Shown piece after piece: positions 1 to 8,991 of a stretch of 64,000 nucleotides of DNA; the first letter of the stretch is position 1; each line of letters opens with the position of its first letter. Origin of the DNA: Gephyromycinifex aptenodytis (GTDB taxonomy: Bacteria; Actinomycetota; Actinomycetes; Actinomycetales; Dermatophilaceae); the NCBI RefSeq assembly GCF_012277275.1, contig NZ_CP051155.1, positions 3,162,001 to 3,226,000 on the forward strand, given 5' to 3'. The translations under genes were made by a program, and so were the position numbers. The notes below the pieces were generated by a model. The model did no database searches, was not told where the DNA came from, and worked only from the letters and a program-made list of their open reading frames with translations.

Positions 1-131
1 AGCGCCAGCAAGCTGCCGCGTGGACTGAATTCGCCCGTTTGACCGCTGACTTCGTTGCCGCGCCAGCGGCAACAGCATCTGCGACGTCGGATGCAGCGGC
101 TCACGGCGGCTCACTCCGGCACGACTCCTAG
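1..131 (+). CDS. C-terminal end of a PadR-family-like transcriptional regulator (partial)
   Basis: An open frame enters from the left edge (first whole codon at base 3) and ends at TAG 129-131. The 42 visible residues start RQQAAAWTEFARLTADFV, a helix with the W..F spacing seen at the C-terminus of PadR regulators, and end in a loose Ala-rich tail. The stop lies 8 bases before the next gene, a membrane protein with an HAAS-type N-terminal domain. PadR-HAAS pairs are a common operon arrangement, and this is the main argument for the call. The DNA-binding domain is outside the window, so this is context-based inference. Confidence 0.5.
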   Translation, partial: RQQAAAWTEFARLTADFVAAPAATASATSDAAAHGGSLRHDS

Positions 132-139
132 GAGAGGTC

Positions 140-877
140 ATGGCCTACGACACCCGAACCCCGCACCTGGATCCGCACTGGGTGGATGAATTCGTTCTCG
201 AACTGCGCCTGCGTGACGTGCCCGGCACCAGCATCGGGGCTGCGCTGGCCGAGGCGGAGTTGCACTGCGCCGACAGCGGCCAAGGCGCCCGGGACGCCTT
301 CGGTGACCCGGCGGAATACGCGCGCAGCCTCTCATTGCCAGCCAGTCCGCTCTCGATGGGTGCCCTGACCAAGCCGCTGCTGGCCGGGGTTGTCGGGGTG
401 CTCGGCACGCTGCTCACCGCGGATGCCTTCGCGGCTTGGCGCGGGGGCGAAGCGTTGAGGATCACCTGGGGGATGCTCGCCCTGCTCACCCTCAATGTCG
501 CAGTGGTTGCGGTCCTGCTATTCACGCTGAACCGTGCGTTGGAGTTCGTGTTGCGCCACCCGGTGCGATTCGGCCTGGTGATGGCGGTACACGTTGCCGC
601 GAGTGTGGGGGTTCTCCTGCTCTTCCCCTCGGTGGCAGCTACGGCGCCTGCGGCCGGGGCGCTGCTGGTGGGAGTGCTGCTGCTGGCGCTCTCGATCCCG
701 CTGCAAGCTGCTGCGGCCCAACTGAACGATCCTGTCGTCGGGCCTGGTGAGGCTGCCGGGATAGGCAGCGACCCCGACCCATCGCCGAGGTGGATGCGGC
801 TGGCGAACCTCGCCCTCTTCCCGGCGCTCACGCTGGCCCTGATCGGTCTGGATTTTGTCCTCTCGGCACTCCAGTAA
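140..877 (+). CDS. HAAS-domain membrane protein, partner of a PadR-type regulator
   Basis: A 245-residue protein whose first 70 residues (HWVDEFVLELRLRDVPG and a downstream DAFGDPAEYARSL stretch) look like the small helical HAAS/DUF1700-type domain found before permeases and sensor-like membrane proteins. The rest has about five hydrophobic segments (roughly residues 78-100, 107-130, 140-165, 168-190, 225-243). A GGAGAG ribosome site precedes the ATG. The gene follows a PadR-like tail by 8 bases, so the two probably form a regulator/membrane-partner operon. The specific substrate or signal cannot be read from the sequence. Confidence 0.7.
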   Translation: MAYDTRTPHLDPHWVDEFVLELRLRDVPGTSIGAALAEAELHCADSGQGARDAFGDPAEYARSLSLPASPLSMGALTKPLLAGVVGVLGTLLTADAFAAWRGGEALRITWGMLALLTLNVAVVAVLLFTLNRALEFVLRHPVRFGLVMAVHVAASVGVLLLFPSVAATAPAAGALLVGVLLLALSIPLQAAAAQLNDPVVGPGEAAGIGSDPDPSPRWMRLANLALFPALTLALIGLDFVLSALQ

Positions 878-940
878 GTCCTGAGGCGACGTTTTGCCGC
901 AGGTCAGCGGCTGTGTGTGGACGCTCACGCCGCTGGGCGG

Positions 941-969
941 TTGGGAGTGTCGGCCCCGTTGCTTAGGCT
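941..969 (+). promoter_or_regulatory. Probable promoter of etfBA
   Basis: TTGGGA (941-946), a 17-base spacer and TAGGCT (964-969) give a sigma-70-type promoter. It would leave a leader of about 140 bases before etfB. Nothing else was recognised between 878 and 1114. Confidence 0.55.
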
Positions 970-1114
970 CAGAGTGGAGTTTCCTCGTCATTGCAACTCT
1001 CGAGGGTGTCTGCGTGGGCGGCGTTCGCTGCCCGCTGCGGTGCACCGCGAGCAGGCCACGGCGGGTGGCGCCCCGCGCCTACGAAATCGCAGAACCAACA
1101 AGAGAGGGCACGAC

Positions 1115-1897
1115 ATGAACATCGTCGTCTGTGTCAAGTACGTCCCTGATGCACAGTCAGACCGCACATTCGACAGCTCCGACAACACGACCGATCGAGT
1201 AAACGTCGACGGTCTGATGTGTGAGCTCGACGAATATGCCGTCGAAGAGGCCCTCAAGATCAAGGAGGCCGGGGAGGGTGAAGTCACCGTCTTGACCATG
1301 GGGCCGCAGAAGGCGGTCGACGCGGTCAAGAAGGCGCTGCAGATGGGCGCCGACAAAGCCGTGCACGTGTGTGACGACGCCCTTGCCGGGTCGGACTCGG
1401 TCGCTACCTCCTTGGTTCTGGCCAAAGCTGTCGAGAAGATCGGCGGTGTCGACCTGGTACTGACCGGGATGGCTTCCACCGACGGTGAGATGTCGGTCGT
1501 TCCGGCGATGCTCGCCGAGCGTCTCGGCCTGCCACAGGTCACCTTCGCCTCGGAGTTGACGGTAGAGGGTGGGTCGGTGACGATCCGCCGCGACGGCGAC
1601 GTGGCGACGGAGATCATCACCTCCAGCCTCCCGGCCGTGGTGTCGGTCACCGACCAGATCAACGAGCCGCGCTACCCCTCGTTCAAGGGGATCATGGCCG
1701 CCAAGAAGAAGCCGATGGAAACCTGGTCGTTGGCCGACCTGGGGGTCGAAGCGAGCGAGGTCGGTCTCGACGCGGCGTGGACCAAGGTCCTGGAGACCAA
1801 GAAGCGTCCTCCGCGCCAGCAAGGACTGGTCGTCACCGACGACGGCAGCGGCGGCGCAGTGCTGGCGCAGTTCCTGTCCATGCAGAAGTTCATCTGA
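1115..1897 (+). CDS. etfB: Electron transfer flavoprotein beta subunit
   Basis: EtfB, 260 residues, the usual family length. With EtfA it forms the soluble FAD/AMP heterodimer that takes electrons from acyl-CoA dehydrogenases and passes them to the membrane quinone pool. The start MNIVVCVKYVPD and the region LVLTGMASTDGEMSVVPAML are typical of the AMP-binding subunit. ATG 1115 follows an AGAGAGGG ribosome site; an upstream in-frame extension to about 917 lacks family similarity and was left out. etfA follows 29 bases later. Two acyl-CoA dehydrogenase genes in this window (8992 and 13249) encode plausible electron donors. Confidence 0.95.
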   Translation: MNIVVCVKYVPDAQSDRTFDSSDNTTDRVNVDGLMCELDEYAVEEALKIKEAGEGEVTVLTMGPQKAVDAVKKALQMGADKAVHVCDDALAGSDSVATSLVLAKAVEKIGGVDLVLTGMASTDGEMSVVPAMLAERLGLPQVTFASELTVEGGSVTIRRDGDVATEIITSSLPAVVSVTDQINEPRYPSFKGIMAAKKKPMETWSLADLGVEASEVGLDAAWTKVLETKKRPPRQQGLVVTDDGSGGAVLAQFLSMQKFI

Positions 1898-1926
1898 GAC
1901 GACCAGGATCGAAGGAGTAGATCACC

Positions 1927-2883
1927 ATGACCGAAGTTCTCGTTCTGGTCGACCACGTCGACGGGCAGGTTCGCAAGACCACTGCCGAAATGCTCACGCT
2001 GGCAAGCCGTATCGGCGAACCCTCAGCAGTCTTCATCGGTGAGGGATTCGACGCCGCTAAGGAATCGCTGGCCAAGTACGGCGCAGCCAAGGTGTACCGC
2101 GTGGAAGCGGCTGACATCTCCGACTACCTCGTGGCACCGGTGGCCGAGGCGCTGGCCCAGATCGCCGAGACGGCTCAACCGGCCGCGATCCTGGTTTCCA
2201 GTTCGGCCCACGGGAAGGAGATCGCGGGCCGTCTCGCGGTCAAGCTCTCTTCGGGTCTGATCACCGACGCGGTGGATGTGCGCGCCGGCAGCGAAGGGAT
2301 CGAAACGACCCAGTCGGTCTTCGCCGGCGGCTGGACCGTCGATGCCAGCGTCACCCGTGGCACCCCGATCATCACCGTCAAGCCCAACTCGTGCGCCCCC
2401 GAAGAGTCCGCCGGTGCGGCCGCTGACGAGGTCGTGCAGGTGAGCATCTCCGAGGGTGCCAAGGCGGCCAAGATCACCGAGCGCCGCGAAAAGCAGGCCA
2501 GCGGCCGTCCGGAGTTGACCGAAGCGGCGATCGTCGTCTCCGGTGGTCGCGGCACCGCCGGCGACTTCACCAAGGTCGAGGAGTTCGCCGACAGCCTCGG
2601 CGCTGCGGTGGGCGCCTCGCGCGCCGCGGTCGACGCCGGCTGGTACCCGCACACCAGCCAGGTGGGTCAGACCGGCAAGCAGGTCTCGCCGCAGCTGTAC
2701 GTCGCGTGCGGCATCTCCGGTGCCATCCAGCACCGGGCCGGTATGCAAACCTCCAAGACGATCATCGCGGTGAACAAGGACGAAGAAGCCCCGATCTTCG
2801 AACTGGTTGACTTCGGCGTAGTCGGTGACCTCTTCGAGGTTCTCCCACAGGCCACCGAGCAGGTTCAGTCGCAAAAGGGCTGA
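1927..2883 (+). CDS. etfA: Electron transfer flavoprotein alpha subunit
   Basis: EtfA, 318 residues. The C-terminal FAD domain is clear: [12 protein letters not shown] near residue 200, [20 protein letters not shown] near 245-265 and [19 protein letters not shown] near 280-300. These hold the FAD-contacting motif of the ETF alpha family. GAAGGAG precedes the ATG. It forms an operon with etfB and is followed by a strong hairpin at 3093. The EtfAB heterodimer acts in the cytoplasm and hands electrons to an ETF-quinone oxidoreductase, which is not in the window. Confidence 0.96.
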   Translation: MTEVLVLVDHVDGQVRKTTAEMLTLASRIGEPSAVFIGEGFDAAKESLAKYGAAKVYRVEAADISDYLVAPVAEALAQIAETAQPAAILVSSSAHGKEIAGRLAVKLSSGLITDAVDVRAGSEGIETTQSVFAGGWTVDASVTRGTPIITVKPNSCAPEESAGAAADEVVQVSISEGAKAAKITERREKQASGRPELTEAAIVVSGGRGTAGDFTKVEEFADSLGAAVGASRAAVDAGWYPHTSQVGQTGKQVSPQLYVACGISGAIQHRAGMQTSKTIIAVNKDEEAPIFELVDFGVVGDLFEVLPQATEQVQSQKG

Positions 2884-3315
2884 GCAGACCACACCCCGAT
2901 GGGCCGCTGCACGCCATGTGCGTGCGGCGGCCCGTCGTCGTATCCGGGGGAGTGCGAGGCCGCGGAGACAGCGCTGCCGGAATCCCAGCCCGGGGCCGAC
3001 CTGCAGGCGCGGGACGCTTGACCCAGGCTGAGCCGGTGTGCTGTGGACCGGACACCGAGTCGGGCATCGCACCGACGGCGGCTGGTTGATGGCACTGAGC
3101 CCCGACGGCTTCGGGGGGCGGCGTCGGGGCTCAGTGGTCAGGGGGGAGGTGTACACCTCGGGGGCAATTGTGTCGCCCTTGGCAAAGAAGTTGAAAACAA
3201 CATTACCGGAGTGAGTGGTCATCTCCGCAGCTTGTTGGACTGTTGCGCAAAGGCGGCGGGGCGGGTGCGCAGGCGCGGCTGTTCACCGGGGGTCGTAGCT
3301 ACCAGGCGTGGTTCG
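2884..3315. other. Intergenic region between etfA and the cysteine desulfurase gene
   Basis: About 430 bases without a convincing gene. It holds the 15-bp hairpin at 3093-3136; nothing was recognised in the rest. Confidence 0.6.
3093..3136 (+). terminator. Hairpin terminator after etfBA
   Basis: Perfect 15-bp inverted repeat, arms 3093-3107 (CACTGAGCCCCGACG) and 3122-3136, with a 14-base loop. There is no strong T-run, as is common for actinobacterial terminators. Confidence 0.7.
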
Positions 3316-3321
3316 TAGACT
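3316..3321 (+). promoter_or_regulatory. -10 box of a leaderless promoter for the cysteine desulfurase gene
   Basis: TAGACT followed by 7 bases and the GTG start at 3329, with no Shine-Dalgarno sequence. It would place the transcription start on or next to the start codon. Confidence 0.55.
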
Positions 3322-3328
3322 CCATGGC

Positions 3329-4558
3329 GTGACCGACGAGCGACGATGTGTATATCTGGACCATGGCGCGACGACACCGGTGCTGCCGGAGGTCATCGAG
3401 GCCATGGCCGCCGAACTGTCTCATGTCGGCAACCCCTCCTCCCTGCACGGCCCCGGGCGAGCCGCCCGAGGCCGCGTCGAGGAAGCCCGCGAGAAGCTGG
3501 CAGACGCGCTGGGGGCCACCGCATCCGAGATCGTCTTCACCTCCGGCGGTACCGAGTCTGACAACCTGGCGATCACCGGGATGTTCCGTCATCGCCACCG
3601 TCAAGACCCCCGTCGCCGACGGGTGCTGGTGGGTGCGATCGAACACTCAGCCGTCCTGGACACCGCCGAAGCGCTCGCCGAGCACGAAGACGCGCAAGTG
3701 ACCTTGGTGCGTTGTGACAGTGCGGGCATCATCACCCCCGATGCGCTGCGTGAAGCACTGCTCGCCACCTGCGGCGACAACGCCGACGATGTGGCGCTGG
3801 TCTCGATCATGTGGGTGAACAACGAGGTCGGGGTGGTGCAGCCGATCGCAGAACTGGCGGCGGTGGCTCACGAGTACGCCGTGCCGTTCCACACCGATGC
3901 CGTGCAGGCGGTCGGGCAGGTTCCGGTCGACTTCGCCGCCAGTGGCGTCGACGCGATGTCTGTCTCCGGACACAAACTCGGGGGCCCCGCAGGGGTAGGC
4001 GCCCTGCTGGCCCGCCGCGACGCCCCGATCGCCCCCATCTCCTTCGGCGGTGGTCAAGAGCGCTCACTGCGTAGCGGCACCTTGGCGACCCACCTGATCA
4101 TCGGCCTGGCGCAGGCCCTGCCTGCCGCTGTGCAGCGCCAACCCGAGCAAGCAGCACGCCTGCTGGGATTACGCGACGCCTTGATCACCGGAGTGCTCGA
4201 ACAGGTCCCCGGCTCCCAGGTGACCGGGGCCTGGGATCGTGGCGACATGCAGCGTCGCAGCCCCGCCAACGCACACGTGCTGCTGCCGCAGTGCCAGGGC
4301 GATTCATTGCTCTTCCTGCTCGACGCCGCAGGTATCGCCTGCTCGACCGGCTCGGCGTGCCATGCCGGTGTGCCCCGTCCGAGCCACGTCGTCCTGGCGC
4401 TGGGGCATCCGGAGCAGGAGGCGCAAGGGGCGCTGCGGCTGACCCTGGGTCACGATTCCACCCCGGAGGACGTTGAGAGGTTCATGGCAGCACTACCGGA
4501 GTGTGTGGAACGCGCGCAACGGGCCTATCGGGCCGCAGCGGCAAGGAAGGTCGGCTGA
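3329..4558 (+). CDS. Cysteine desulfurase (NifS/IscS class V aminotransferase)
   Basis: PLP enzyme that removes sulfur from cysteine to give an enzyme-bound persulfide. The start [15 protein letters not shown], the PLP lysine in [12 protein letters not shown] near residue 215 and the persulfide cysteine in STGSACHAG near residue 347 are all present. GTG 3329 is preferred over GTG 3308 because it sits 7 bases after a TAGACT box and gives the normal family N-terminus. The stop overlaps the mnmA ATG (TGATG), so this protein is probably the sulfur donor for tRNA 2-thiouridine. It may also serve other sulfur carriers. Confidence 0.95.
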   Translation: MTDERRCVYLDHGATTPVLPEVIEAMAAELSHVGNPSSLHGPGRAARGRVEEAREKLADALGATASEIVFTSGGTESDNLAITGMFRHRHRQDPRRRRVLVGAIEHSAVLDTAEALAEHEDAQVTLVRCDSAGIITPDALREALLATCGDNADDVALVSIMWVNNEVGVVQPIAELAAVAHEYAVPFHTDAVQAVGQVPVDFAASGVDAMSVSGHKLGGPAGVGALLARRDAPIAPISFGGGQERSLRSGTLATHLIIGLAQALPAAVQRQPEQAARLLGLRDALITGVLEQVPGSQVTGAWDRGDMQRRSPANAHVLLPQCQGDSLLFLLDAAGIACSTGSACHAGVPRPSHVVLALGHPEQEAQGALRLTLGHDSTPEDVERFMAALPECVERAQRAYRAAAARKVG

Positions 4559-5676
4559 TGCGCATCGTCGCGGCAATGAGCGGTGGAGTTGATTCGGCCG
4601 TCGCGGCTGCCCGGATGCTCGATGCCGGTCATGAGGTCGTCGGGGTGCATCTGGCCTTGTCCCGCAGCGCCGCCACCCTGCGCGAAAGCGCTCGCGGCTG
4701 CTGCACGATCGAGGATGCCGGGGATGCGCGCAGAGTGGCGGACCGGCTCGGGATCCCGTTCTACGTGTGGGACATGTCAGAGCAGTTCCAAGCCGACGTC
4801 GTCGACGATTTCGTCGCCGAATACGCAGCCGGGCGCACCCCGAACCCGTGCCTGCGCTGCAATGAGCGGATCAAGTTCGCGGCGCTGTTGGAGAAGGCGC
4901 TAGCGCTCGGCTTCGACGGGGTCGCCACCGGGCACTACGCCCGCATCATCGAGCCGGGCGATCCCGAATGCAGCACTGGACGACGGGAACTGCATCGCGC
5001 GGTCGACCCGGCCAAAGACCAGTCGTATGTGCTCGGGGTGCTGGATGCACAGCAGCTCTCGGCATCCTGGTTTCCACTCGGGGACACCACCAAGCCGCAG
5101 ATCCGTCAGGAGGCGGCCGAGCGCGGCTTCGCTGTAGCCAAGAAGCCCGACAGCCACGACATCTGCTTCATCGCCGACGGCGACACCCGCGGCTTCCTGG
5201 CCCGACAAGTGGAGCGAACCCCGGGGCAGATTCTCGACGCGCAAGGCCAGGTCGTGGGTGAGCACTCAGGCGCGGTGGGCTTCACCGTGGGGCAACGCAA
5301 GGGACTGCATCTGCGTCGTCCCGCCGCCGACGGGCGCCCGCGCTACGTCGTCGCCACCGATCCGGTGGCCAACACCGTGACGGTCGGGGCGGAATCGTTG
5401 CTGTCCGTGGACCTCATCTACGCCGACCGTGCGCGCTGGTGCGGACCGGTGCCGGTCGGCCCGGTGCAGGTCGGCGCCCAGGTGCGGGCGCATGGCCAGG
5501 AGTACCCGGGGACCGCCGTCGCCGATGGCCACGGCGGGATCGAAGTGCGACTGGCCGAGCCGGTACGGGGCGTCGCGCCGGGTCAAGCGGTTGTTCTCTA
5601 CCAGGGGACCCGGGTGGTCGGCTCTGGAACCATCACCCGCTCCACCCGGCAACGCGCAGCGGCGGGGGCCAGCTGA
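4558..5676 (+). CDS. mnmA: tRNA-specific 2-thiouridylase
   Basis: MnmA, 372 residues, activates U34 of tRNA(Gln), tRNA(Glu) and tRNA(Lys) with ATP and inserts sulfur. The PP-loop [10 protein letters not shown] lies at residues 7-16, the first catalytic cysteine in [11 protein letters not shown] near 98, and the second in [16 protein letters not shown] near 203. The ATG overlaps the desulfurase stop by one base, downstream of AAGGAAGG, so translation is coupled to the likely sulfur donor. The two tRNAs found in this window (50275, 50430) have C34 anticodons and are therefore not expected substrates themselves. Confidence 0.96.
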   Translation: MRIVAAMSGGVDSAVAAARMLDAGHEVVGVHLALSRSAATLRESARGCCTIEDAGDARRVADRLGIPFYVWDMSEQFQADVVDDFVAEYAAGRTPNPCLRCNERIKFAALLEKALALGFDGVATGHYARIIEPGDPECSTGRRELHRAVDPAKDQSYVLGVLDAQQLSASWFPLGDTTKPQIRQEAAERGFAVAKKPDSHDICFIADGDTRGFLARQVERTPGQILDAQGQVVGEHSGAVGFTVGQRKGLHLRRPAADGRPRYVVATDPVANTVTVGAESLLSVDLIYADRARWCGPVPVGPVQVGAQVRAHGQEYPGTAVADGHGGIEVRLAEPVRGVAPGQAVVLYQGTRVVGSGTITRSTRQRAAAGAS

Positions 5677-5741
5677 GGACGCCGGGCAGGCGTGATCGAT
5701 CGTGAGACCGAGTCTGGTGCCGCAGGCTGCCTGGGCCCGTC

Positions 5742-5759
5742 ACCCGGCTGCGGCCGGGT
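5742..5759. terminator. Small bidirectional hairpin between convergent genes
   Basis: ACCCGGC-TGCG-GCCGGGT forms a 7-bp stem with a 4-base loop between mnmA and the convergent gene ending at 5836. Confidence 0.45.
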
Positions 5760-5835
5760 CGTAAGGCGCACCAGCGCCGTGGTGCGTGCCGTCGATGCTG
5801 GCCGGTCTTGCCTGCTGCCCGGAGGTACTCAGAGT

Positions 5836-6267
5836 TCAGCTCGGTGTGATTGCTGCGGCGGCAGCCTCCCGCTGCTGGAACACCTTCTCAGCGGCGCCGG
5901 TGGCGTTGATGGCCCGGGGGAAGCCTGCGTAGACCGCGGCGTGCAGCAGCGCTTCGGTGATCTGCTCCCGGGTGATGCCGACGTTGAGAGCGGCGTTGAC
6001 ATGGACCTGGAGCTGGGGCTCGCAGCCGCCGAGGGCGGTCAGCGCACCGAGGGTGACGAGCTGACGGCTGCGGGCGTCCAAACCCGGGCGCTCATAGACG
6101 TCACCGAAGGCGAAGGCGGCGATGTGGTGGGCCAGGGCAGGGCTGGTTTCGCCAAGGGAGTCGAGCACCGCCTCGCCCTGCTCACCGTCGATCCGAGCCA
6201 GCACCTGTTGACCGTGCTGTCGGCGGGCGATGTTCTCGGGGCTGTCGATGTCGTGCTGGGCGCTCAT
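5836..6267 (-). CDS. Carboxymuconolactone decarboxylase-family protein
   Basis: A 143-residue AhpD/CMD-fold protein. It shows DVYERPGLDARSRQLVTLGALTALGG near residues 55-82 and HVNAALNVGITREQITEALLHAAVYAGFPRA near 89-120, the two conserved helices of the 4-carboxymuconolactone decarboxylase family. It lacks the CxxC pair of the peroxidase branch. The ATG overlaps the end of the upstream MerR gene by 4 bases, so the two are translated as one unit. In MerR-CMD pairs the enzyme may act on small aromatic or quinone-like compounds, but no substrate can be assigned and no other protocatechuate genes are present. Confidence 0.85.
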   Translation of the reverse strand: MSAQHDIDSPENIARRQHGQQVLARIDGEQGEAVLDSLGETSPALAHHIAAFAFGDVYERPGLDARSRQLVTLGALTALGGCEPQLQVHVNAALNVGITREQITEALLHAAVYAGFPRAINATGAAEKVFQQREAAAAAITPS

Positions 6268-6725
6268 GGGCGTGGTCCTTCGCGGTAGGTGGCGAGTTTG
6301 TACTCGGTGGCGGCCAGGGCGAGCTGCAGGTCGGTGATCTTGCGGCGGAGGGCCTCGCGGTGATTCCGGAGCAGGTCGACCCGCTCGGGCACCGTCTCAG
6401 CGCCGGAATCTGCCAGCTCGATGTAGCGCGTCAGGTCGGCGATGCTCATGCCGGAAGTCCGCATCCGGGCGATGAAGACCAGCCGCCGCACGGCCGCCGG
6501 TCCGTAGCGGCGATGCCCGGCCTCGTTCCGTTCGACATGCACCAGGCCGACCCGCTCGTAGTAGCGCAGCGTGTGCGGGCTGAGCTGCAGGTGCTCTGCC
6601 GTGGTCGCGATGTCCCAGTCGCCGGCCTCATCGTCGCGGGCCAAATCGGCAAGCGCCTCGACGTCCAGGCCTGAGCCGGGGTCGAGCGCGAGCCTGAGCG
6701 CATGAGCGAGCGCGTCCGAATCCAT
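6264..6725 (-). CDS. MerR-family transcriptional regulator
   Basis: A 153-residue regulator. The winged helix-turn-helix WDIATTAEHLQLSPHTLRYY and the wing ERVGLVHVERNEAGHRRY lie at about residues 37-75, followed by a long dimerisation helix to the C-terminus. There is no cysteine cluster, so a metal sensor is unlikely. An unusual 36-residue extension precedes the HTH. The start ATG lies 7 bases after a TAGCGT box within a 19-bp-spaced promoter, so no better downstream start was chosen. It probably controls itself and the coupled CMD-family gene. Confidence 0.88.
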   Translation of the reverse strand: MDSDALAHALRLALDPGSGLDVEALADLARDDEAGDWDIATTAEHLQLSPHTLRYYERVGLVHVERNEAGHRRYGPAAVRRLVFIARMRTSGMSIADLTRYIELADSGAETVPERVDLLRNHREALRRKITDLQLALAATEYKLATYREGPRP

Positions 6726-6732
6726 GTCTGGG

Positions 6733-6763
6733 ACGCTACGGCTTAGAGCGCGCTCACACGCAA
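6733..6763 (-). promoter_or_regulatory. MerR-type promoter with a dyad in a 19-base spacer
   Basis: On the minus strand TTGCGT (6758-6763) and TAGCGT (6733-6738) are separated by 19 bases. The perfect palindrome GAGCGCGCTC (6746-6755) lies inside that spacer. A long 19-base spacer with an internal dyad is the hallmark of MerR-activated promoters. The -10 box is 7 bases from the merR ATG. Confidence 0.6.
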
Positions 6764-6922
6764 GCGTTCCCGCCGGCTACCCCGACCTGAGGTCGGTGCG
6801 GCCAGGGCGTCCCGCCAACCACTTTTCCGGGAGTTCACCCGCTGCATGCCTGCTGGATGCTCGTGGGTTGTGGACTGGCCTCATCGGTGCGGACCCACGC
6901 AGCCGAGGAACCGCGAAAAGAA

Positions 6923-8233
6923 ATGAGCCCAGTGAACCGCTCTGCTGCTCCCGGTCCGTCATCCGCGCATCCGGAGGGCACCTTGCAGCGGCGGCTGGGC
7001 ACCCGAGACGCCGTTGTCATCGGGCTCGGCTCGATGATCGGGGCCGGCATCTTCGTGGCGCTTGCCCCGGCCGCAGCCGCCGCGGGGAAGTACCTGCTGC
7101 TCAGCCTGTGTATCGCGGCTTTCGTCGCCTACTGCAATGCGACCTCCTCTGCCCGGCTCGCCGCGGTGCACCCGGAATCGGGTGGTACCTACCTCTACGG
7201 AACTCGACAGCTGGGCCCGTTCTGGGGCTATCTGGCAGGGTGGGCGTTCATCGTGGGTAAGACCGCCTCCTGCGCCGCCATGGCGTTGACGGTGGGTGCC
7301 TACGCCTGGCCCGGGCACACCCGCGCGGTGGCGGTGGCCGTCGTCGTGGCGTTGACGGCGTTGAACTGCGCCGGAATCCACAAGTCGGTTGCGTTGACGC
7401 GGGTCGTCGTCGTGATCGTGCTGCTGGCACTTGCGCTGTTCGTGGGCAACGGCATTGCAACCGGGCTGTCCGCGTCGTCGCCTGCGTTGCCGGTCAATGC
7501 GCTGCCCGTTGCGCCGCTGGGGGTGCTGCAAGCGGCGGGCCTGCTGTTCTTCGCCTTCGCCGGGTACGCCCGTATCGCCACCCTGGGGGAGGAGGTGCGC
7601 GATCCGCAACGCACCATCCCGGTCGCGATCCCGATTGCGCTCGGGCTGACGTTGGTGGTGTATGCCGCCGTCGCCGGCACGTTGCTGCTCGTGCTCGGTT
7701 CGGGCGGCACCGCCGCGTCGGCCGCACCGCTGCTGGCCGCAGCCCGGCTCGGTCCGGCCTGGATGCCCACTGTCATCCAGGTCGCCGCGCTGGTGGCCGC
7801 GACCGGTTCCTTGCTCGGCCTGGTCTTGGGGGTTTCGCGGACCACCTTGGCGATGGCCCGGGACGGCCACCTCCCGGCGCTGCTGGCGCGTGTGGACCAG
7901 CGTCGAGGTACGCCGTTGGCCGCGGAGATCACGGTCGGATGCGTCGTGGTAGCGCTGGTACTGCTCACCGATCTGCGTGGCGCGATCGGTTTCTCTTCCT
8001 TCGGGGTGCTGCTCTACTACGCCGTGGCGAATGCCGCTGCTCGCACCTTGCCGAGGGCGACGGCCCCACCCCGGTGGGTCCCGATCGGCGGTCTGCTCGG
8101 GACGATCGCGCTGGCGGCCTGCCTGCCGGTGGCCTCGGTGCTCAGCGGCGGCGCCGTGATCGCGTTGGGGGCGCTGATCTATGCGCTGCGCGGCGGTTCA
8201 GCGCCCACCATGCGCAGGGCGAACTCGCAGTAG
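6923..8233 (+). CDS. APC-family amino acid permease
   Basis: About 436 residues with about 12 membrane segments. The first helix carries VVIGLGSMIGAGIFVAL, the GSxIGxGIF signature of the amino acid-polyamine-organocation family. ESGGTYLYGTRQLGPFWGYLAGWAF follows in helices 2-3 and FFAFAGYARIATLGEEVRDPQRTIP marks the conserved helix 6 region. It imports or exchanges an amino acid or amine across the cytoplasmic membrane; the substrate is unknown. ATG 6923 was chosen because upstream codons lack family similarity, but GTG 6932 is also possible. Its 3' end overlaps the convergent tetR gene by 55 bases. Confidence 0.9.
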   Translation: MSPVNRSAAPGPSSAHPEGTLQRRLGTRDAVVIGLGSMIGAGIFVALAPAAAAAGKYLLLSLCIAAFVAYCNATSSARLAAVHPESGGTYLYGTRQLGPFWGYLAGWAFIVGKTASCAAMALTVGAYAWPGHTRAVAVAVVVALTALNCAGIHKSVALTRVVVVIVLLALALFVGNGIATGLSASSPALPVNALPVAPLGVLQAAGLLFFAFAGYARIATLGEEVRDPQRTIPVAIPIALGLTLVVYAAVAGTLLLVLGSGGTAASAAPLLAAARLGPAWMPTVIQVAALVAATGSLLGLVLGVSRTTLAMARDGHLPALLARVDQRRGTPLAAEITVGCVVVALVLLTDLRGAIGFSSFGVLLYYAVANAAARTLPRATAPPRWVPIGGLLGTIALAACLPVASVLSGGAVIALGALIYALRGGSAPTMRRANSQ

Positions 8234-8778
8234 CGATCAGCAATCTGCTCCACGCTCCACCGCCCGCCGGGCAGGAACCAGCGAGCCACATCCATGCCGA
8301 GCGACAACAGAGCCCGGGTGGTCATCGAGGGGTCGGGGGCATCGAACATGCCGGCGGCGACCCCGTCTTCGACGATGCGCCGTACGTGCTCGTCGAGTTG
8401 GCGGCGTAACCCGATGATGTGTTCCCGGTGCTCAGGCCCCAACGATCCGACCTCGTCGTTGACCACCCGGGCGGTCGCCTGGTTGATCGCGTGCTCGACG
8501 ACGAAGGCGCGCATCACTCCGGTAAGTCGTTCGCGGGGATCGGTTGCCTTGCTGATCGCCTGCTCGACCTCGGCGAGCAGCTCCAGGTGGCCCGCCTCGC
8601 ACACGACGAAGAGGAGTTCCTCTTTCGAGCGGTGGTGGACATAGATAGCCGCCGGGCTCATGCCGGCGGCCAGCGCAATGTCACGCGTCGTGGTGCCTTT
8701 GTACCCGCGAGTGCCGAAAGCTTCGACAGCAGCCAGGAGCAGACGGCGTCGCGAGCTGGGATCAGCCTCAGTGGGCAT
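8179..8778 (-). CDS. TetR-family transcriptional repressor
   Basis: A 199-residue protein with an N-terminal HTH at about residues 9-55 (LLLAAVEAFGTRGYKGTTTR, then AGMSPAAIYVHHRSKEELL) and a divergent ligand domain. A GAAGGAG ribosome site precedes the ATG. It is transcribed away from the acyl-CoA gene cluster, and a near-perfect operator lies between them at 8890-8907. It is therefore the probable repressor of that cluster, with an acyl-CoA as the likely inducer by analogy to other TetR regulators of fatty acid breakdown. The effector is inferred. Confidence 0.9.
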   Translation of the reverse strand: MPTEADPSSRRRLLLAAVEAFGTRGYKGTTTRDIALAAGMSPAAIYVHHRSKEELLFVVCEAGHLELLAEVEQAISKATDPRERLTGVMRAFVVEHAINQATARVVNDEVGSLGPEHREHIIGLRRQLDEHVRRIVEDGVAAGMFDAPDPSMTTRALLSLGMDVARWFLPGGRWSVEQIADRYCEFALRMVGAEPPRSA

Positions 8779-8889
8779 ATGCGCTCCTTCTCGCCGATCT
8801 GGACCGGCAGATGTGGCGAACGCCCTCGTGCAGGTCTGCGGAGGGGTTGACGTAGCGGTCTTCTCGCGTCAGTCTAGGGCGCAACGACA

Positions 8890-8907
8890 ACTAAGCAAGC
8901 GCTTAGT
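8890..8907. promoter_or_regulatory. TetR-type operator
   Basis: Inverted repeat ACTAAGC-AAGC-GCTTAGT with 7-bp perfect arms and a 4-base centre. It lies between the tetR start (8778) and the first acyl-CoA dehydrogenase (8992). Size, symmetry and position fit a TetR dimer site. No second copy was noticed elsewhere in the window. Confidence 0.7.
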
Positions 8908-8991
8908 CAGCGCCGAGCGCCTCGACCAGCAAGTTCCGGTTGGCGCTTGATCGAACGCTGAGACGCTTCCGCTTCGACCTGTGAGGTAGAC

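Noticed and set aside
2023-3222. Antisense frame over etfA (about 400 codons)
   Set aside because: Runs across the etfA terminator hairpin, and its translation has no recognisable family; a GC-driven shadow.
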